Positions 1 to 11,292 are shown, numbered from the stretch's first letter. The stretch is DNA of 64,000 nt from Hymenoscyphus infarciens (GCA_001414345.1 LLCB01000025.1:248001-312000); one strand, 5' to 3'. Notes: generated by a model from the letters alone, not told the origin. Numbers and translations are program-made.

Positions 1-875
1 GCTTCAAAGCATGCGCGGTAACCTTCCCTTTTATCTGTTTCTTCACTCCCTACACGGCCTTAATCCAAGACTCTACACACCAACAAGCTGCCATGTTTGC
101 AATTATGGTGGTCAAGTGTTTTACGGTTATCTTCGCGTTCCCTTGTAGTATTATTTTACTCACGAATAGTGCGGTGAGTTTGAGGGTTTTGGGGACTTTG
201 AATGGGGTGGCTGTTAGTATCAGTGCGGTGGGACGGGCTGTTGGTCCGGCTTTAGGTGGTGAGTTTTCTTCTTCTTTTCTTTATCGTTGTCTTTTCTTTC
301 TACATGTTATGAGCTGTTTGCTGATTTATACAGGTGCTGCTTTCACATGGGGTCTCGAAAGAGGCTACGTAATCACACCATGGTGGCTCCTAGGTTCCAT
401 CGCAGCACTAGGCGCAATACCAATCTGGTATCTCGAAGAAATGGAAGGCTTCAACAAGGCCCCCTCAGACTCCGACTCGGAATCCTCGGAATCCGACGAC
501 GAAGAACAGGAAACACTCCTCAACACCATCGAAGAGGAATCTCGTGGGGGAATCCTGGATGGAGATGAGATGTTGCAAGGTGAAGAGGCGTTGGAATTTA
601 TCGATGAGAATTCCATGTCGAGGGTTCAGTCGAGGAAGAGTCAGGATGGTGGGGAGGGGTCGGGCCATAGACATGGGCATGGGCATGGACATGGAAGTGA
701 GGCGGGAAGTAGTTCGCGACATGGACATGATCATCGGAAAGGAAGTGGGTTTGAGAGGAGGTTGAGTAGTCCTATTGGGTTGCGGGAACCTGTTGGGCCT
801 GGGGGCAGGAGATTGAGTAATGGGTTGGCGGGGAGTGGGAGTGGGTATGGGACTGGAGGGACGAGTCTTGCTTGA
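1..875 (+). CDS. MFS transporter, 3' part (5' end outside window)
   Basis: The reading frame is open from base 3 and has no start in the window, so this is the C-terminal part of a larger membrane transporter. Visible helices surround the motifs LGTLNGVAVSISAVGRAVGP and WWLLGSIAALGAIPIWYLEE, which are typical of fungal major facilitator (DHA1-like) proteins. A 75-nt intron at 259-333 (GTGAGT...ACAG) is in frame and could be read through, but splicing restores the family-like GPALGGAAFTWGLERG. After the last helix comes a cytosolic tail of about 150 residues with an acidic Ser/Asp/Glu stretch and then a His-Gly repeat (HRHGHGHGHG). Transport role follows from the family; the substrate is unknown. 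The His-rich tail could bind metal (inference). Confidence 0.85.
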   Translation, partial: FKACAVTFPFICFFTPYTALIQDSTHQQAAMFAIMVVKCFTVIFAFPCSIILLTNSAVSLRVLGTLNGVAVSISAVGRAVGPALGGEFSSSFLYRCLFFLHVMSCLLIYTGAAFTWGLERGYVITPWWLLGSIAALGAIPIWYLEEMEGFNKAPSDSDSESSESDDEEQETLLNTIEEESRGGILDGDEMLQGEEALEFIDENSMSRVQSRKSQDGGEGSGHRHGHGHGHGSEAGSSSRHGHDHRKGSGFERRLSSPIGLREPVGPGGRRLSNGLAGSGSGYGTGGTSLA

Positions 876-1240
876 GTGTCTTTGCTTGGCTTGTTTTGTT
901 TTGGGGATGTTGTGGTAGGGAGAGAAATTGAAATTATAGTAGGAGGGGGTTCTAGAGGGGGAGAGGGGAGGGGAGTGAGTTGATGTTTTGACTTTTGACT
1001 TTTGATTTTGCCTTCTGCCTTTTGAAAGCGTCATGGCGTGCGTTTTTTTTGGGGGGGGGGGGGCATTTCTGATCGTATCTTAGGCTTTTATCTCATCAAG
1101 AGTATTATTACTATCATAGGAAAGTCTTTTACCCAAGAGGTGGAGAGAAAATAAACGCAGGAGCTTCATCCTATCCTATCCTACTACTATAGTAACTCCG
1201 TCCTTCCATCTCTCTAGTATCTGCAACTTCCTACCAAGTG
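876..1240. other. 3' intergenic sequence of the MFS gene
   Basis: No gene is seen. It contains G-rich sequence and a run of about 12 G (near 1051-1062) preceded by a T run, which could make reading this stretch error-prone. A poly(A)/cleavage region for the transporter would be expected here but no single signal stands out. Confidence 0.4.
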
Positions 1241-1359
1241 TAATCTAGAACGTTTAGCTCTTGAGCTCTATTTTCTAGACTTCTAGTCGTGGAATAACAT
1301 TATATAAAATCCTTCTAGAAAATTCGTAACTGCTATTCTCTTTAGACGCTAGAGACGAG

Positions 1360-1612
1360 GTTGCGAGTAAGCTATCGAGTATCGAGTAAGAGATAGATTA
1401 TTATATAAGCTCTTAATTATCGTATAAGCTACGATTTATAGAATAAACTATTACTTATCTAGTAAGCCATTAGTTATCTAGTAAACTCTTAGTTATCTAG
1501 TAAGCTATTAGTTATCTAGTAAGCTATAAAAGATAACTTATAAGTAAGCTACGAGTTAGCTATAAGTAGACGGTTACAGATAAGCCGCGAATTATAAAGT
1601 AAGCGACAAAGA
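1360..1612. repeat. Degenerate 19-nt tandem array (GTAAGCTA core)
   Basis: About ten imperfect units share a GTAAGC/GTAAGCTA core. The best preserved stretch, about 1450-1527, repeats ttagttatctagtaagct with a 19-nt period. Flanking units drift in length and sequence. A second array with the same core lies at 40541-40870. Confidence 0.6.
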
Positions 1613-2450
1613 AATGTATTTCCTCTGTTACTTCTCTTACTTTTAACTTCTCTAAGAACACGCTAGATCTAGAATAAACGTTGGATTTCAGGAGACCTTT
1701 CTTAGCTTTTACTAGCGCTCTAGGAAGTTGTACTTGGATTTTATAACTACTTTGCTACTTTGATTATCTTGATAGCTCTGGAGAAACAAGTTCAGGTAAA
1801 CTTGATTATTCATTCTTTGTTTTTTATTTTTAAGGCTGTTTACTTTACTTTTTTCCGTCTTTCTTATTCTCTAGTTGAATGTGGTTCTTTTTCGCAAGTA
1901 GCTTAATCCTTAAAACTACTATTAGAAGCTAGTTATAGTATTTGAGACTTATAGATGAGGATTAAAAGGTAAGACAAACCAAAACATTGCTATGCAGGGG
2001 AATCCATTAGTCCCTTAGTCGTATCTTCGTAAAGACTGGGTTTTTCTCAGAGCTAACTAGCCTTAGTATATAAAGGCCTTAGAACTCTATATCGTAGCCT
2101 CTTTACAATTAGCGGGTGCTTCTTCTAATATGCTCTTAAGCTCGCTCTTGGAATTATTCATTGATTTATTAAATTCTCTATTAGAATTGTTACTAACAGT
2201 GTTTTAGCTTTCCCCGCCTTAGTTAGCCTAGTACTTAGGATAAGATAGGCTACTTACCTAGGTAAGAATAAGAAAGGCTAGGCTAGATTAGAATTAAGGC
2301 TAGGCTAAGTTTAGTAGGCTAGGTACTCTAACTAGGATAGGAGTAGCTAGAAAAGTTCTAAAAACAGAATAGAAGTAGCTAAGTAGATAAAAAAAGAAGG
2401 CTAGGCTAGAGTAGGATTAGAAAGGCAACCTTCTAAGAGTTCTAATTAAG

Positions 2451-2550
2451 ACCTAGACTCTCTTTTCTACTTACCTTTTAGATATTAAGCGAAATTAGAG
2501 ACCTAGACTCTCTTTTCTACCTGCCTTCTAGACTTTAAGCGAAATTAACT
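2451..2550. repeat. Tandem duplication of a 50-bp unit
   Basis: The word acctagactctcttttctac begins at 2451 and again at 2501. The two units otherwise differ mainly by C-to-T changes (ttaccttttagatatt versus ctgccttctagacttt), matching RIP decay of one ancestral unit. Confidence 0.7.
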
Positions 2551-3070
2551 AGCCTAACTCTTCCTATCCTAGCCTCTCTATTTAGTAATAAAAGGTAAGT
2601 AAGTACTATAGAATAGAAGTAGCTAGGAAAGCTAGAATTTAAGAATAGGAGAAGGCGAGATAGCCTTAAAATAGAGATAGAAGGGAGAAGAATCGTTAAA
2701 GTAGAATAGAATAATAGATTAGACAGAGAAACCTAAAACACTAGTGACTAAGCCTTTCTTCTAACTCCTTAGAAAGAACGTCAAAGGATTTATCTTCTAA
2801 GTAGACCTCCGAGTTACTAGAAGACCTATCTTTAGAAGCGCTCTTACTCTTATTATTAACTTCTCTAGTAAGCTTATTCTCTTCTTCTTTTATAATAAGA
2901 CTAATCTTCTTACTAAAGAGAGTAACCTGTTTTCTATATAGATGTTATCTATATATATTTCTAGCTACCTTTATATAATAAATAATTACTATATAGCCTA
3001 CTTTATATATGATTGAATAATCGTCGTTTATAAGAGGGCTTAAAACCAACTTCAAATCCTTGTAAACTCT

Positions 3071-4393
3071 CTTGCTATATTGTACATTCTTGATTGTTAC
3101 GACTAGAGGAAGGTCGGTAGTCCCCCCACTCGAAGGCATTTTGGCGCGCTATGAGAACCGGCAAGCCAGATCGGATGGCGTGAAATGGTCTGTTAGTTCC
3201 GAGTTAGCAGCGTGGAAAATGTTGGGAGTTAGAGCAAGTCGCGTGCTGTCGCAGGAAGATGATACAAAAGCGGTATCAAAGACAGGGCCACCAGTACCTT
3301 GATATTGGATGCCGCTTTCGTGATGAGATCACTTACCGACCGATTTTTGGATTGGACCCGATTGGATTTCAAGCGTTGCGACGCGGGTGATGATGAAATC
3401 TTCCATAAGCAGTCGCGCATACAAGGAAGGCAAAAAGAGCTGTTGAGGAAAGGTTATTGTCGCACAAGAAGATTGAGACCGAATGCGAGACGAAGCATAG
3501 TCGTGAAAGACGGTTGAGGTGGAAGTGGGGTTCGTGGTGATGTTGGCAAGGTGCTCTGGTATTCTTGCTTCACCAATTGCGGAATTGACCACCCACAATA
3601 CTGCTGTATAGTAGTAAGTATTGAGTCTAGTAAATCGAGCCGTTGAATCATATTATTTAAGAAGACGAAATTAGTTAGTTAAAGTCTCAAGTAATTTAAA
3701 GGTATAATACTTGAGTCATTTCAACAAACTTTGGAAGTTCAAATATAGCAAGTTTAGAGTATGCCTAGACAGAACTGGTCAATTACATAATTGGTGGATA
3801 AAGCATTCCAGATCGAAGTCGTGAGCAGCGGTACTTCGGCTTTGGATAACCATGCCACCTAGTGAGAACTGGCAAGTTTCACATTTCATGATTTGATCGA
3901 CCATGAAGATAGATCTATGAATTGAGATGTTCTTCATCTAACCACATGCTATGAGAAACGAGGCAGTTAACATGAAAATGAAAGTTAAGAACCATCAACA
4001 CGCCATAACTATCTCCTCGAGACCAGTAATAATGAGCGGGATTTGCTTCATTTCAAAGATTCGAAATCACTCTTCCCTGGTGGAAGATTTCGCTGAAAAC
4101 CCAAAGACTCATCACAATTGTAGTGAATATGAGAAATTAGTGAATACCATTGCTCAGCTAGTGTGCAAGTCTCGAGCCAATCCTTCATCTTTCCTCTCCG
4201 CACTCCTGCAGCCCCTCTCAACACTCAACCTACTTCCCAGCACATTGTGAGGAGGTGGCACAATCCCACGACTCTTTCCGCGACGACCAATTCAGCCTTT
4301 GTTCTGCGAATGTCATCTTTCTCAAATCAATCGCAAAATCGAGTTTCCTTAAAGCCATCTACGAGTGTCAAGGTGTGTTTGTTCCCTATCTTG
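3071..4393. other. Intergenic; no supported gene
   Basis: Base composition returns to normal around 3100-3600, but the short overlapping frames on both strands have no recognisable domain, no convincing start and no splice structure. 3600-3750 is AT-rich again. The last 200 bases are C/T-rich (from about 4180), as expected for the 5' leader of the MYND gene. An in-frame ATG at 4163 would extend that protein into this leader, but the extra residues look like translated leader. Confidence 0.4.
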
Positions 4394-5581
4394 ATGTCTT
4401 CTCAAGCTCACCTTCACCTGCAGATGTCTTCTAACACGAAAAACGAAAAACATACAACCCAATCTACTCCCGCAGCCAGCAAGTCAGAATCCAAGATATG
4501 TTCCGTTTGTGAAAAGCGTGCCACTCTTTTCTGCCCCCGTTGCAGCAAAACACCACTTCACCGAGGAACTTACTACTGCTCCGCTGTATGCCAAAAAGCC
4601 GGCTGGGACACTCACAAAATTCAATGCAAGGATCTCAGGACCCGCAGAAGCTTGTATCGAGTTGGACAAATACTTCAAAAGTTTTGGCTGATTTATCGGA
4701 AAGAGCTCTTCGATCGAGTCATTCTCAAGGTTGAGAGAAAAGGCAACGATATCTTGATGTATGAGGGCGACTTCGAAAATGTCGAGAACCAGTTAGAATT
4801 TCTCTTCAATTTTCCTGATGAACTTTGTGAAGAAGAGGAAGTCATGTTAGCGGTATTATTTTATCGAAGCTCCCGTCTAGCTTTGGGCTTATTGCAGCCA
4901 GTCATTGAGCAATTCATGGAGGGTGAGACTCTAAGTTTCCCTCAAAATGTGAACACACACTAACCTAGCACAGGCATAGCATTGGAAATAGAGGAAGTGG
5001 ACGTCAAAACCAAGAATCACAAGCTTGACGTGTATAGCATCGATCCAGATGGCGTAAAGCATAACGACGAGGTTCTCGTTCATTGCGCATGGAAAATCAC
5101 AATGGTGAACCACGAGATATATTACCTGGATGTCACTGGTGCAGAATACGGATTCAAGGAGGTTGTCATTCCTGCTGAAGAATATCGAAAAAGCTACGCC
5201 AAAAAGATCACCGTGTACACGCACCCCCTTGACCGTGGTCTTGGAAGAAATCGACGTTTTGCAGTATATGACAGGATCTCTGGTAAAGCTTATGAAGACA
5301 GTCAGCGCAACGGCTTGCCCAATTGGACGGATCCGGAGGACGAAAACAATGGAAAATCCTTCAAAGGCTTGGAACCCGTTTTCATGGCCCACTTGGAGTT
5401 TTCTAAACTTTGGTTGGAGGGTGTAAAGCAGTGGGAGAGTATCAAAGAGATGCCCACGTTCCCAAGATTGCTTCAGATGCCGCAGCCCGAATACGAGTTG
5501 AATTGCCTTGCCTTGATGTTGATGATTCAAAGGGGAATAAGCAACAACTTGTGGCTAAACAAGGAGGGAAAAGATGCTTGA
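4394..5581 (+). CDS. MYND-type zinc-finger protein
   Basis: Two exons (4394-4922 and 4974-5581) encode about 378 residues. The 51-nt intron has GTGAGA, a CTAAC branch site and CAG, and splicing keeps the frame (QFMEG|IALEIEEVD). An MYND finger lies at residues 36-78 with the ordered ligands CSVC, CPRC, YYCSAVCQ, and H/C in WDTHKIQC. MYND fingers bind proline-rich partner peptides (family knowledge). The rest has no SET domain and resembles the uncharacterised long C-terminal region of many fungal MYND proteins. The start is uncertain: in-frame ATGs lie at 4163, 4310, 4394 and 4424. I prefer 4394 because the upstream residues look like leader. The cellular partner is unknown. Confidence 0.85.
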
Positions 5582-7645
5582 GATCTATTTTTCTTCCTAC
5601 CATCCCAAAAAAACCTACACAATCTCCATATTCCAGAACTCAGCCAAGAATCATTGAAGCAGAGGAGTGCTGGCAACTCCACCAAGATTCTTCTAATTAA
5701 GTCCTCTAAGCAATGAGATAACAGTACTTTACATTCCTATTTCTATGAAATCCCAAATGTGATTCATGAATACTATACTCTCTCCATCTTCACAATCGTG
5801 CTTTTTCCACCCGCCTAGCAAAAGACAACCACTTCTGTGGCCTCATAAAACAAGAAGCATGGTAGAAGTTCACAAAAATGGGTCTTAATAGGTACCCCGA
5901 ATTCCTTGGGAGGCGGAAAGAAATTACGACCTATCCACCTACTTCTTTGAGAGATTGGGTATGATCTTATCGATTCCATGGTTCTTTATCAATACCTCTA
6001 ATAAAATCTATTTCTTTCGATTTTCTAGAACCATCAAACTCGGTCCATATTTACTACTAAAATCAAAAGAAGATATGATAAAGTCAACCAACAGTCTCCC
6101 ATTCCGGCAATCCCGGCAAACGAATTTCGAGAACTTACATTCGCATTTCTATGAACTCTCCAATGTAATCTGTGAAGAGATTCCCCATTTCTATTCCATG
6201 TGTCACGAGCAAGACACGAGCAAGAAAGTCAAAGAAACTTTCTAAAGCAACCCCAAAACCCTTGACCCCCAAAAATCCACCTGGAGATAAATTGAGAGTC
6301 CAAGTACTAAGATCCCAGTTGCTGGCACGCCATCAACTCGAAAGTTCCCTGTCTTTAAACGACATACCGTAAGAATTATAAAAAATCAGCAAAACTCTAA
6401 CCGCCCGCGCTACTAGGAAGCCTCTACTACAGGGACTACCCGGGTCGGATAGATAGAAGAGAAACCAAACAACCAAGGTTTTTTTTACCGTAACAACTTC
6501 TACCGCAATGATAGAACTTGATTAGAATGTAATTTTGTCGTTCCAAATCGACAGTCAAGGCTAATACTCGAGACCAGCTTAAGTCTCCCATATTAATTGA
6601 CTAGGCTAAGCGAGCAAGGTCCTAGGTTTTGTGATAGACATCCTTCTTATTTGTGAACATGAACGGAATTTTGGAATTGTAGGCATAAATGGGGAGTTCT
6701 GGGCTAAGCGAGGGGGTTGGTGGGGGAGCTTTGCATTCTACCCTTGCTAGCACACTACATCGACTCTACACCTCAATCTTCGTTACAAATAGTATCTTTA
6801 AGTTGTTCAAGTAACAGATTGGAAGAATGACCATGCGAGGGAATCGGTAGGCTCATTTCTGAAAAGTGTCTCCTGGAATTTTCCAGTGAAGAAAAGAATA
6901 TATCGCTCTCTTATATTCATCCACCGTGTTCTAAGTCTGAGTGAAAGAGGGAGGCTACTTTTCCTCAGATACCTAGTTCGAGTTCACCAAAAAAATATTA
7001 TACTAGATAACTTAGAAGAAGTAAGATATTCAAAACTAGTTCCCTATGTCAAATTGCCCTTTATCCGCCTACAATAAGTTTCTAAACATGTCTAGACAAA
7101 GTGAGTTTTCGAGATATAGTCAAGGAAAGCTTAAATAGACCAGCTTTCGTTACCTCTTCAAATAGTCTAGGAAAGTTGAAGCCTCAGAGGGAACCTACGC
7201 GCTAAGTTGATCAATGTTTATCTTCCTTTTATTTCACTATACCACTCAACAAGCTGTCGAGCAATCTTTTCATGCCGCACGATCTCTCATTCATCAAGCA
7301 TACACCAACAACCCATCGGCTCATCACGAACGCCGAACTTTGAAGGAGTCCACTTAGGGGAAAGCGTTTCCAAGAATTCGGTGTCATGGTATTACAATCG
7401 AGCCATCGTAAGTAAATTACAAAACTTCATCGAGGACAAGTTTATTCTTGATGTCTTTGAAACCTTTTGTCAAACATTGCCATGCCCAGTCAGACCGACT
7501 AACGGCTCTTACTGTTCGCAACTCTCGGCCCAGACTTGTTTACATAGTGCTTTCTTTTTTAGACGAGTCTTCATTTAACCCCTCAAAAACAACTCCCTTT
7601 TCTACCACAAACCCTTACACCTATCACCCATCATCCTGGACCTTT
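5582..7645. other. Long gene-free stretch
   Basis: I see no supportable gene. Short frames on both strands (for example 5955-6245 and 7207-7578) lack domains and splice logic. A segment at about 5730-5775 (acattcctatttctatgaa) recurs imperfectly near 6137 and 6185. Around 7245-7350 a short frame reads QQAVEQSFHAARSLIHQAY before a stop, which may be a gene relic, but I cannot name it. The stretch is moderately AT-rich. Confidence 0.4.
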
Positions 7646-8462
7646 CTACTTATTCCCTTCACTTTTTAATCCCTGAACAGCCCCTAAAATCCTCTCTGCT
7701 AAACCTTTATAATCACTTAATATCGGAGTATAACCTGCCCTACACCTCTTAATCTTTGCTCTAGCAGTCTTAGCGAATCTCTCCTGATACTCCTTTAGAG
7801 CAGCTTGATCCGTCTCTCCTAGACGATGAGTAAACTTGATATACCTCCACGCCGCCCTTGTAAATACCGTTTTCTATATAGCATAAGATTGGGGGATGGT
7901 TTTTGATGCCCAATGTTCTGCTTCGGGGCCAGAGAGGTCGTTTTCGAGCAGTTTTTGGGGGCGAGCGAGGGTGAATGTTCCGTTTAGCTGTTCGGGGTAA
8001 GTTCATGGGTTTAAGGAGGTGAGGGAGAGGGAGGGGATATACATGTATGATGTTATTTGGAGATTCTCCGGAAGAACCCAGCACTGAATTTCCTTCCTCG
8101 AGTATGAAGGCGTTGAAGTAGAATAAATGGATCACCCCTCCCTCCAGTCCTTTCTCTTTCCTGTATTGATACGAAAGTTACTCGGGGATAGCTTCTCTTC
8201 CTACAAGACCGCCGTATAAATGCATCACCAATACCACCCTTCTCTTCTCATACAAGACGAGTCTCGTAACTGCTGAGCGGACGGAAGGGAAATCCGGGTG
8301 GTCGGTGTTTGAACAGCTTGGCAGTTCTGAATGGGTGGTGGGAGACCCTTTTTCGATGAGTTTGTTCCTGAGAACTTCGTAGACGAGGGGTGTTTGGAAG
8401 GAGCCCTGGACTATGACTATTGCGTGTTTTAAGGGGGCATTGGTGGTGTGGGAGTTGGACAT
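7646..8462 (-). pseudogene. Decayed alpha/beta hydrolase gene
   Basis: Read from 8462 leftward, the protein starts MSNSHTTNAPLKHAIVIVQG and contains the nucleophile-elbow-like VVLVMHLYGGLVGREAIPE, with Leu where the family has Ser. An in-frame TAA follows PE. The same frame then continues with VIHLFYFNAFILEEGNSVLG and GESPNN. Around 8000-8070 the frame shifts, then continues as PEQLNGTFTLARPQKLLEND and SKTIPQSYAI. A TAG (probably CAG originally) is followed by KTVFTRAAWRYIKFTHRLGE to the end. The order and spacing match the fungal alpha/beta hydrolase family whose genes read ...MHSYGGLVG...HLFYFSAF...RAAWRYIPSTYL.... With the nucleophile lost, two stops and one frameshift, the gene is dead. 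Confidence 0.8.
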
Positions 8463-8870
8463 TGTGTACTAATCTTTTTGATCAAGTGACGTGGGTATGG
8501 GATTTAATATTTGTTTATTCTAGAAGCTGGCAATGAGCTTGGAAAGAGTAATATACGTATAAGACCGCGGGCGGGATGGCTTACGTAGGTTAGATGTTGT
8601 ACGTACTCGTAAGACAGGGAACAATCAACCGGTTGTATCGCGCTGAATGGTGGGATGCTAGGCATCGAAGTGAGTGAATCTGGGGAAAAAAACTACCTCA
8701 AATAAGAGTAGTTTCTAACCGGACTGCCGAACACGTCTGCACGTGGGGTGTAAGGATAACTGAAAATATCAACTCTTCCAACAAATATAAAACTAATTGC
8801 AAAAAGGATCTAAACTGGAAGATAAAATCCCAAGGCAGACCACAATTCGCTAATAAAACAGGAAATAACG
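8463..8870. other. Intergenic between the hydrolase relic and the DUF6914-like gene
   Basis: No gene is seen. It would have held the divergent promoters of the dead hydrolase gene on the left and the small intact gene on the right. No clear TATA element is visible. Confidence 0.4.
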
Positions 8871-9287
8871 ATGGAAACAACGTACTCCTTGTCAATCGTG
8901 ACTTACGATCGCGGATCCGTTTGGAACGACGATAGCCTCAAAAAGCACCTCCACTGGTCTTTCCTCGTAGAGTCCAGTAACGCATCTCCGAGGACCGGTT
9001 ACGAGTACCAAGTGAAAGGGATGCCCGGTGGTTTTTCGTACGGAGGAGAAGAAGCGGCTGATCTTCAAACAAAAGAAGGAATCGTCGAAGTCGGCATTGT
9101 ACCAGCTCGGAAACTCTCTTTATTCAAAGAAATCCTTCAAGGTGTGCCCATAGTTGTAGACGAATCCTCGAGATGGAATTGTCAGAGTTGGTGCCTGGAG
9201 GCTTTAGATCGACTAAGAAAAGAGGGTTTCGTTTTGGAAGACTACTCCAACGATGTGGTTCGATATTGGTTGAGAGAAGAGAAGTAG
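8871..9287 (+). CDS. Small DUF6914-like protein
   Basis: This single-exon frame of 138 residues starts at the first in-frame ATG (METTYSLSIVTYDRGSVWND). The conserved-looking parts are LHWSFLVESS near residues 27-36, YEYQVKGMPGGFSYG in the middle, and RWNCQSWCLEALDRLRKEG near the C-terminus. This HW ... G.P..F.Y ... NCQSW..EALE pattern is what I associate with fungal DUF6914-type proteins of unknown function. The Cys and His are reminiscent of NlpC/LRAT-like folds, which is only a suggestion. There is no signal peptide or membrane segment. The gene lies alone beside a dead hydrolase. Confidence 0.7.
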   Translation: METTYSLSIVTYDRGSVWNDDSLKKHLHWSFLVESSNASPRTGYEYQVKGMPGGFSYGGEEAADLQTKEGIVEVGIVPARKLSLFKEILQGVPIVVDESSRWNCQSWCLEALDRLRKEGFVLEDYSNDVVRYWLREEK

Positions 9288-10106
9288 CGGTTTACGGATC
9301 GGCGGGTTGAGCATTTATTCTGCTTAGAACCGCACTTCAGAAGCCGAATGGAAGTGTATCCAAAGTCAGGTTGATAGGCTATTCCGACGACAATGGTCAT
9401 GGTCGGCTAAGAAAAAAAAAATTGGTTAGAGTTCATGAGATTCAAGATGGTACCCTAGCCTAGGGCTCAGGTAGCTGATTGCTGACGACTTGAGTTGGCT
9501 GCTTATGGCTTCACCAAATTAAGCGCCGGGAAGGCTCAACACCGAGAATGAAAATAGCTTGGGGCATGAATACTCGCATCGCAGAGAGCCGATCCATGAA
9601 GATGCCGTCAAGACAAAGTTACTTGGCTGAAAGTGGCAGAATCTTATTTACTTATTTATAACCGTGTCGCCTTACAGCAACTTTGGCTGGGGTTGCAGAT
9701 CTCGGGTGGTAAAGCCACAGTGGCTGAGAAGGAGGGACATCTTGTCTTGACACTGGCAACCGCAATCCTTCCAAACACCACCAACACCACCATCCCAGCC
9801 ATCTTTCAAGCACCTCTCCAGCTTCTTCGCATTTCTTCCTATACCCCTATTCCCCTGTTCATCACGAGATCCGTGATAGCCTCAGACGCACCCGCGAGCG
9901 CATACGGTGCCATGATCTGAGGGCAACGAGCAGTAGCCTGTCCATTGATCGACGCGTAATGTAACCAGGCTACACCAGTACAACCCAAATTCGAGATTCA
10001 ATAAACCCCCAAGAACCAAATCGTTACCCCAGTTTCCGCAAACCTTTCAGCATCCATCCCCCGCTGCTATCTTCACCAACACCAGAAAGGACCCCAACCT
10101 ACCAAC
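9288..10106. other. Intergenic and promoter region of the ERD2-type gene
   Basis: No supported gene is present. The right half is rich in CCA/ACC and C/T tracts (about 9770-9860 and 10040-10100), typical of a fungal promoter and leader. A 95-codon frame at 9633-9920 has low-complexity residues and no homology I recognise. Confidence 0.4.
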
Positions 10107-11292
10107 ATGGGGATGAATGTAAATGCTCCCTCCCATCTGCCATTCCATGTAAACAAGAGCTAACACTCAATATCAGGTCTTCCGTGTCCTGGCTGACGTG
10201 GCCCACACCCTCTCGAAATGCATCCTCATATATGCCATCCACCGAAATCGAAGCTCCGAGGGCGTCTCCCTCATTACACAAGCCCTTTACGCCCTAGTCT
10301 TTATAACGCGATACCTCGATATCTTCGAGAAATACGCTTGGGGCTGGGTCTGGAACTTTTCCCTCAAGATATTTTACATTTTCACTTCGTTGTATATTCT
10401 CTTCATAATGCTTCGGGTTTATGCCCGCACTCGTGAGAGAGAGAAGGCGTGGAAGTTTGGCTTGGCTTGTCTGGTGGGAAGTGCTGTTATGGCACCGTTC
10501 GTTATGATGATTTTGGAGAGGAAGGAAATGTGGCATTTTAAAGAGGTTGGTACTACCTGGGGCGTATACATGGATTTGGGGAGCAGGGCTAACTTTGATC
10601 TCACTGCGCAGATACTTTGGGTGTTTTCCATTATCCTCGAATCAGTCTGCGTTCTCCCACAACTATTACTCCTCCGCCAGACTTCGGTCCCAACAGTCAT
10701 TGATTCCTTTTATCTCATTACTTTGGGTTCATACCGGGGTCTCTACATCCTGAATTGGATATGGCGGGGTATCTCACCACACGGTAGAGGCCCCGAACCA
10801 ATTCCCATCATCTTTGGTGTGATTCAAACTGCATTTTACATTGATTTCTTCTGGGTCTACTATTCCAGGCAACGAGTCAAGCTCCGACACGGCGGGATCG
10901 TGGACGCAGATGATGTGCAGAAAGGGTGGATTCTTAACAAGGTCTTTGGAAACCGGAGAATTGTGGGGAACATCGATGATGAGGAGAGTGCTCCGGCATT
11001 AGGCGGTGATGGCCCAGCAGCACCCCGCGCAGGATCGAATTGGGGCTCCAGAGGAATCAGTGTTTCCGCTGACGACGGGGTTTTGGAGAGTGAAAGTGAT
11101 AGGGTTTTCCAGGAACAGGAGGATGGTATCGTGGACACTTCAGATGCTAAAATGAAGGATCCGGATGAACTGGCTAGAATCTTGGAAGAGGATGATGATA
11201 GTGATGATGGCGTGTTACCAAATAGTGGTGAGAGTTCTGGTGATTCTGCGCCGGTTGGTAATGGTTCCGAGTGGCGAGATGGCAGCAAGTAG
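10107..11292 (+). CDS. erd2: ER lumen protein-retaining receptor (ERD2/KDEL receptor family)
   Basis: A tiny first exon (10107-10118, MGMN) joins through a 58-nt intron (10119-10176, GTAAAT, gctaac branch, CAG) to the main exon, giving 375 residues. The seven-helix receptor core is clear: VFRVLADVAHTLSKCILIYA, SSEGVSLITQALYALVFITR, ILESVCVLPQLLLLRQTSVP and SYRGLYILNWIWR. Such proteins bind HDEL/KDEL ligands in the cis-Golgi and return them to the ER. After the last helix (FYIDFFWVYYSRQ) there is an acidic, Ser-rich cytosolic tail of about 135 residues; classical receptors are only about 215 residues long. It may be the filamentous-fungal long form or an ERD2-like paralogue, so the symbol is approximate. 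Confidence 0.9.

Larger units (their letters stand above)
1241..3070. repeat. AT-rich RIP-degraded repeat block
   Basis: Composition shifts sharply to A+T, and TA dinucleotides and TAG/TAA triplets dominate in all frames, leaving no plausible reading frame. The sequence is built from related short words (ctaggcta, agtaagcta, tctagtaag). Two internal direct repeats differ by C/T changes, as RIP would produce. I interpret it as an old transposon or repeat destroyed by RIP; the original family cannot be recognised. Confidence 0.65.

Noticed and set aside
465..1034. A 189-codon minus-strand frame rich in Pro/Ser/Met repeats
   Set aside because: It is antisense to the His-Gly coding repeat of the transporter, which creates the repetitive residues.
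4931..5530. A 199-codon minus-strand frame
   Set aside because: It is the exact shadow of MYND gene exon 2, which is supported by an in-frame splice and domain content.
5955..6245. A 96-codon frame in the gene-free stretch
   Set aside because: It is Phe/Ile/Lys-rich with no domain and lies in AT-rich non-coding sequence.
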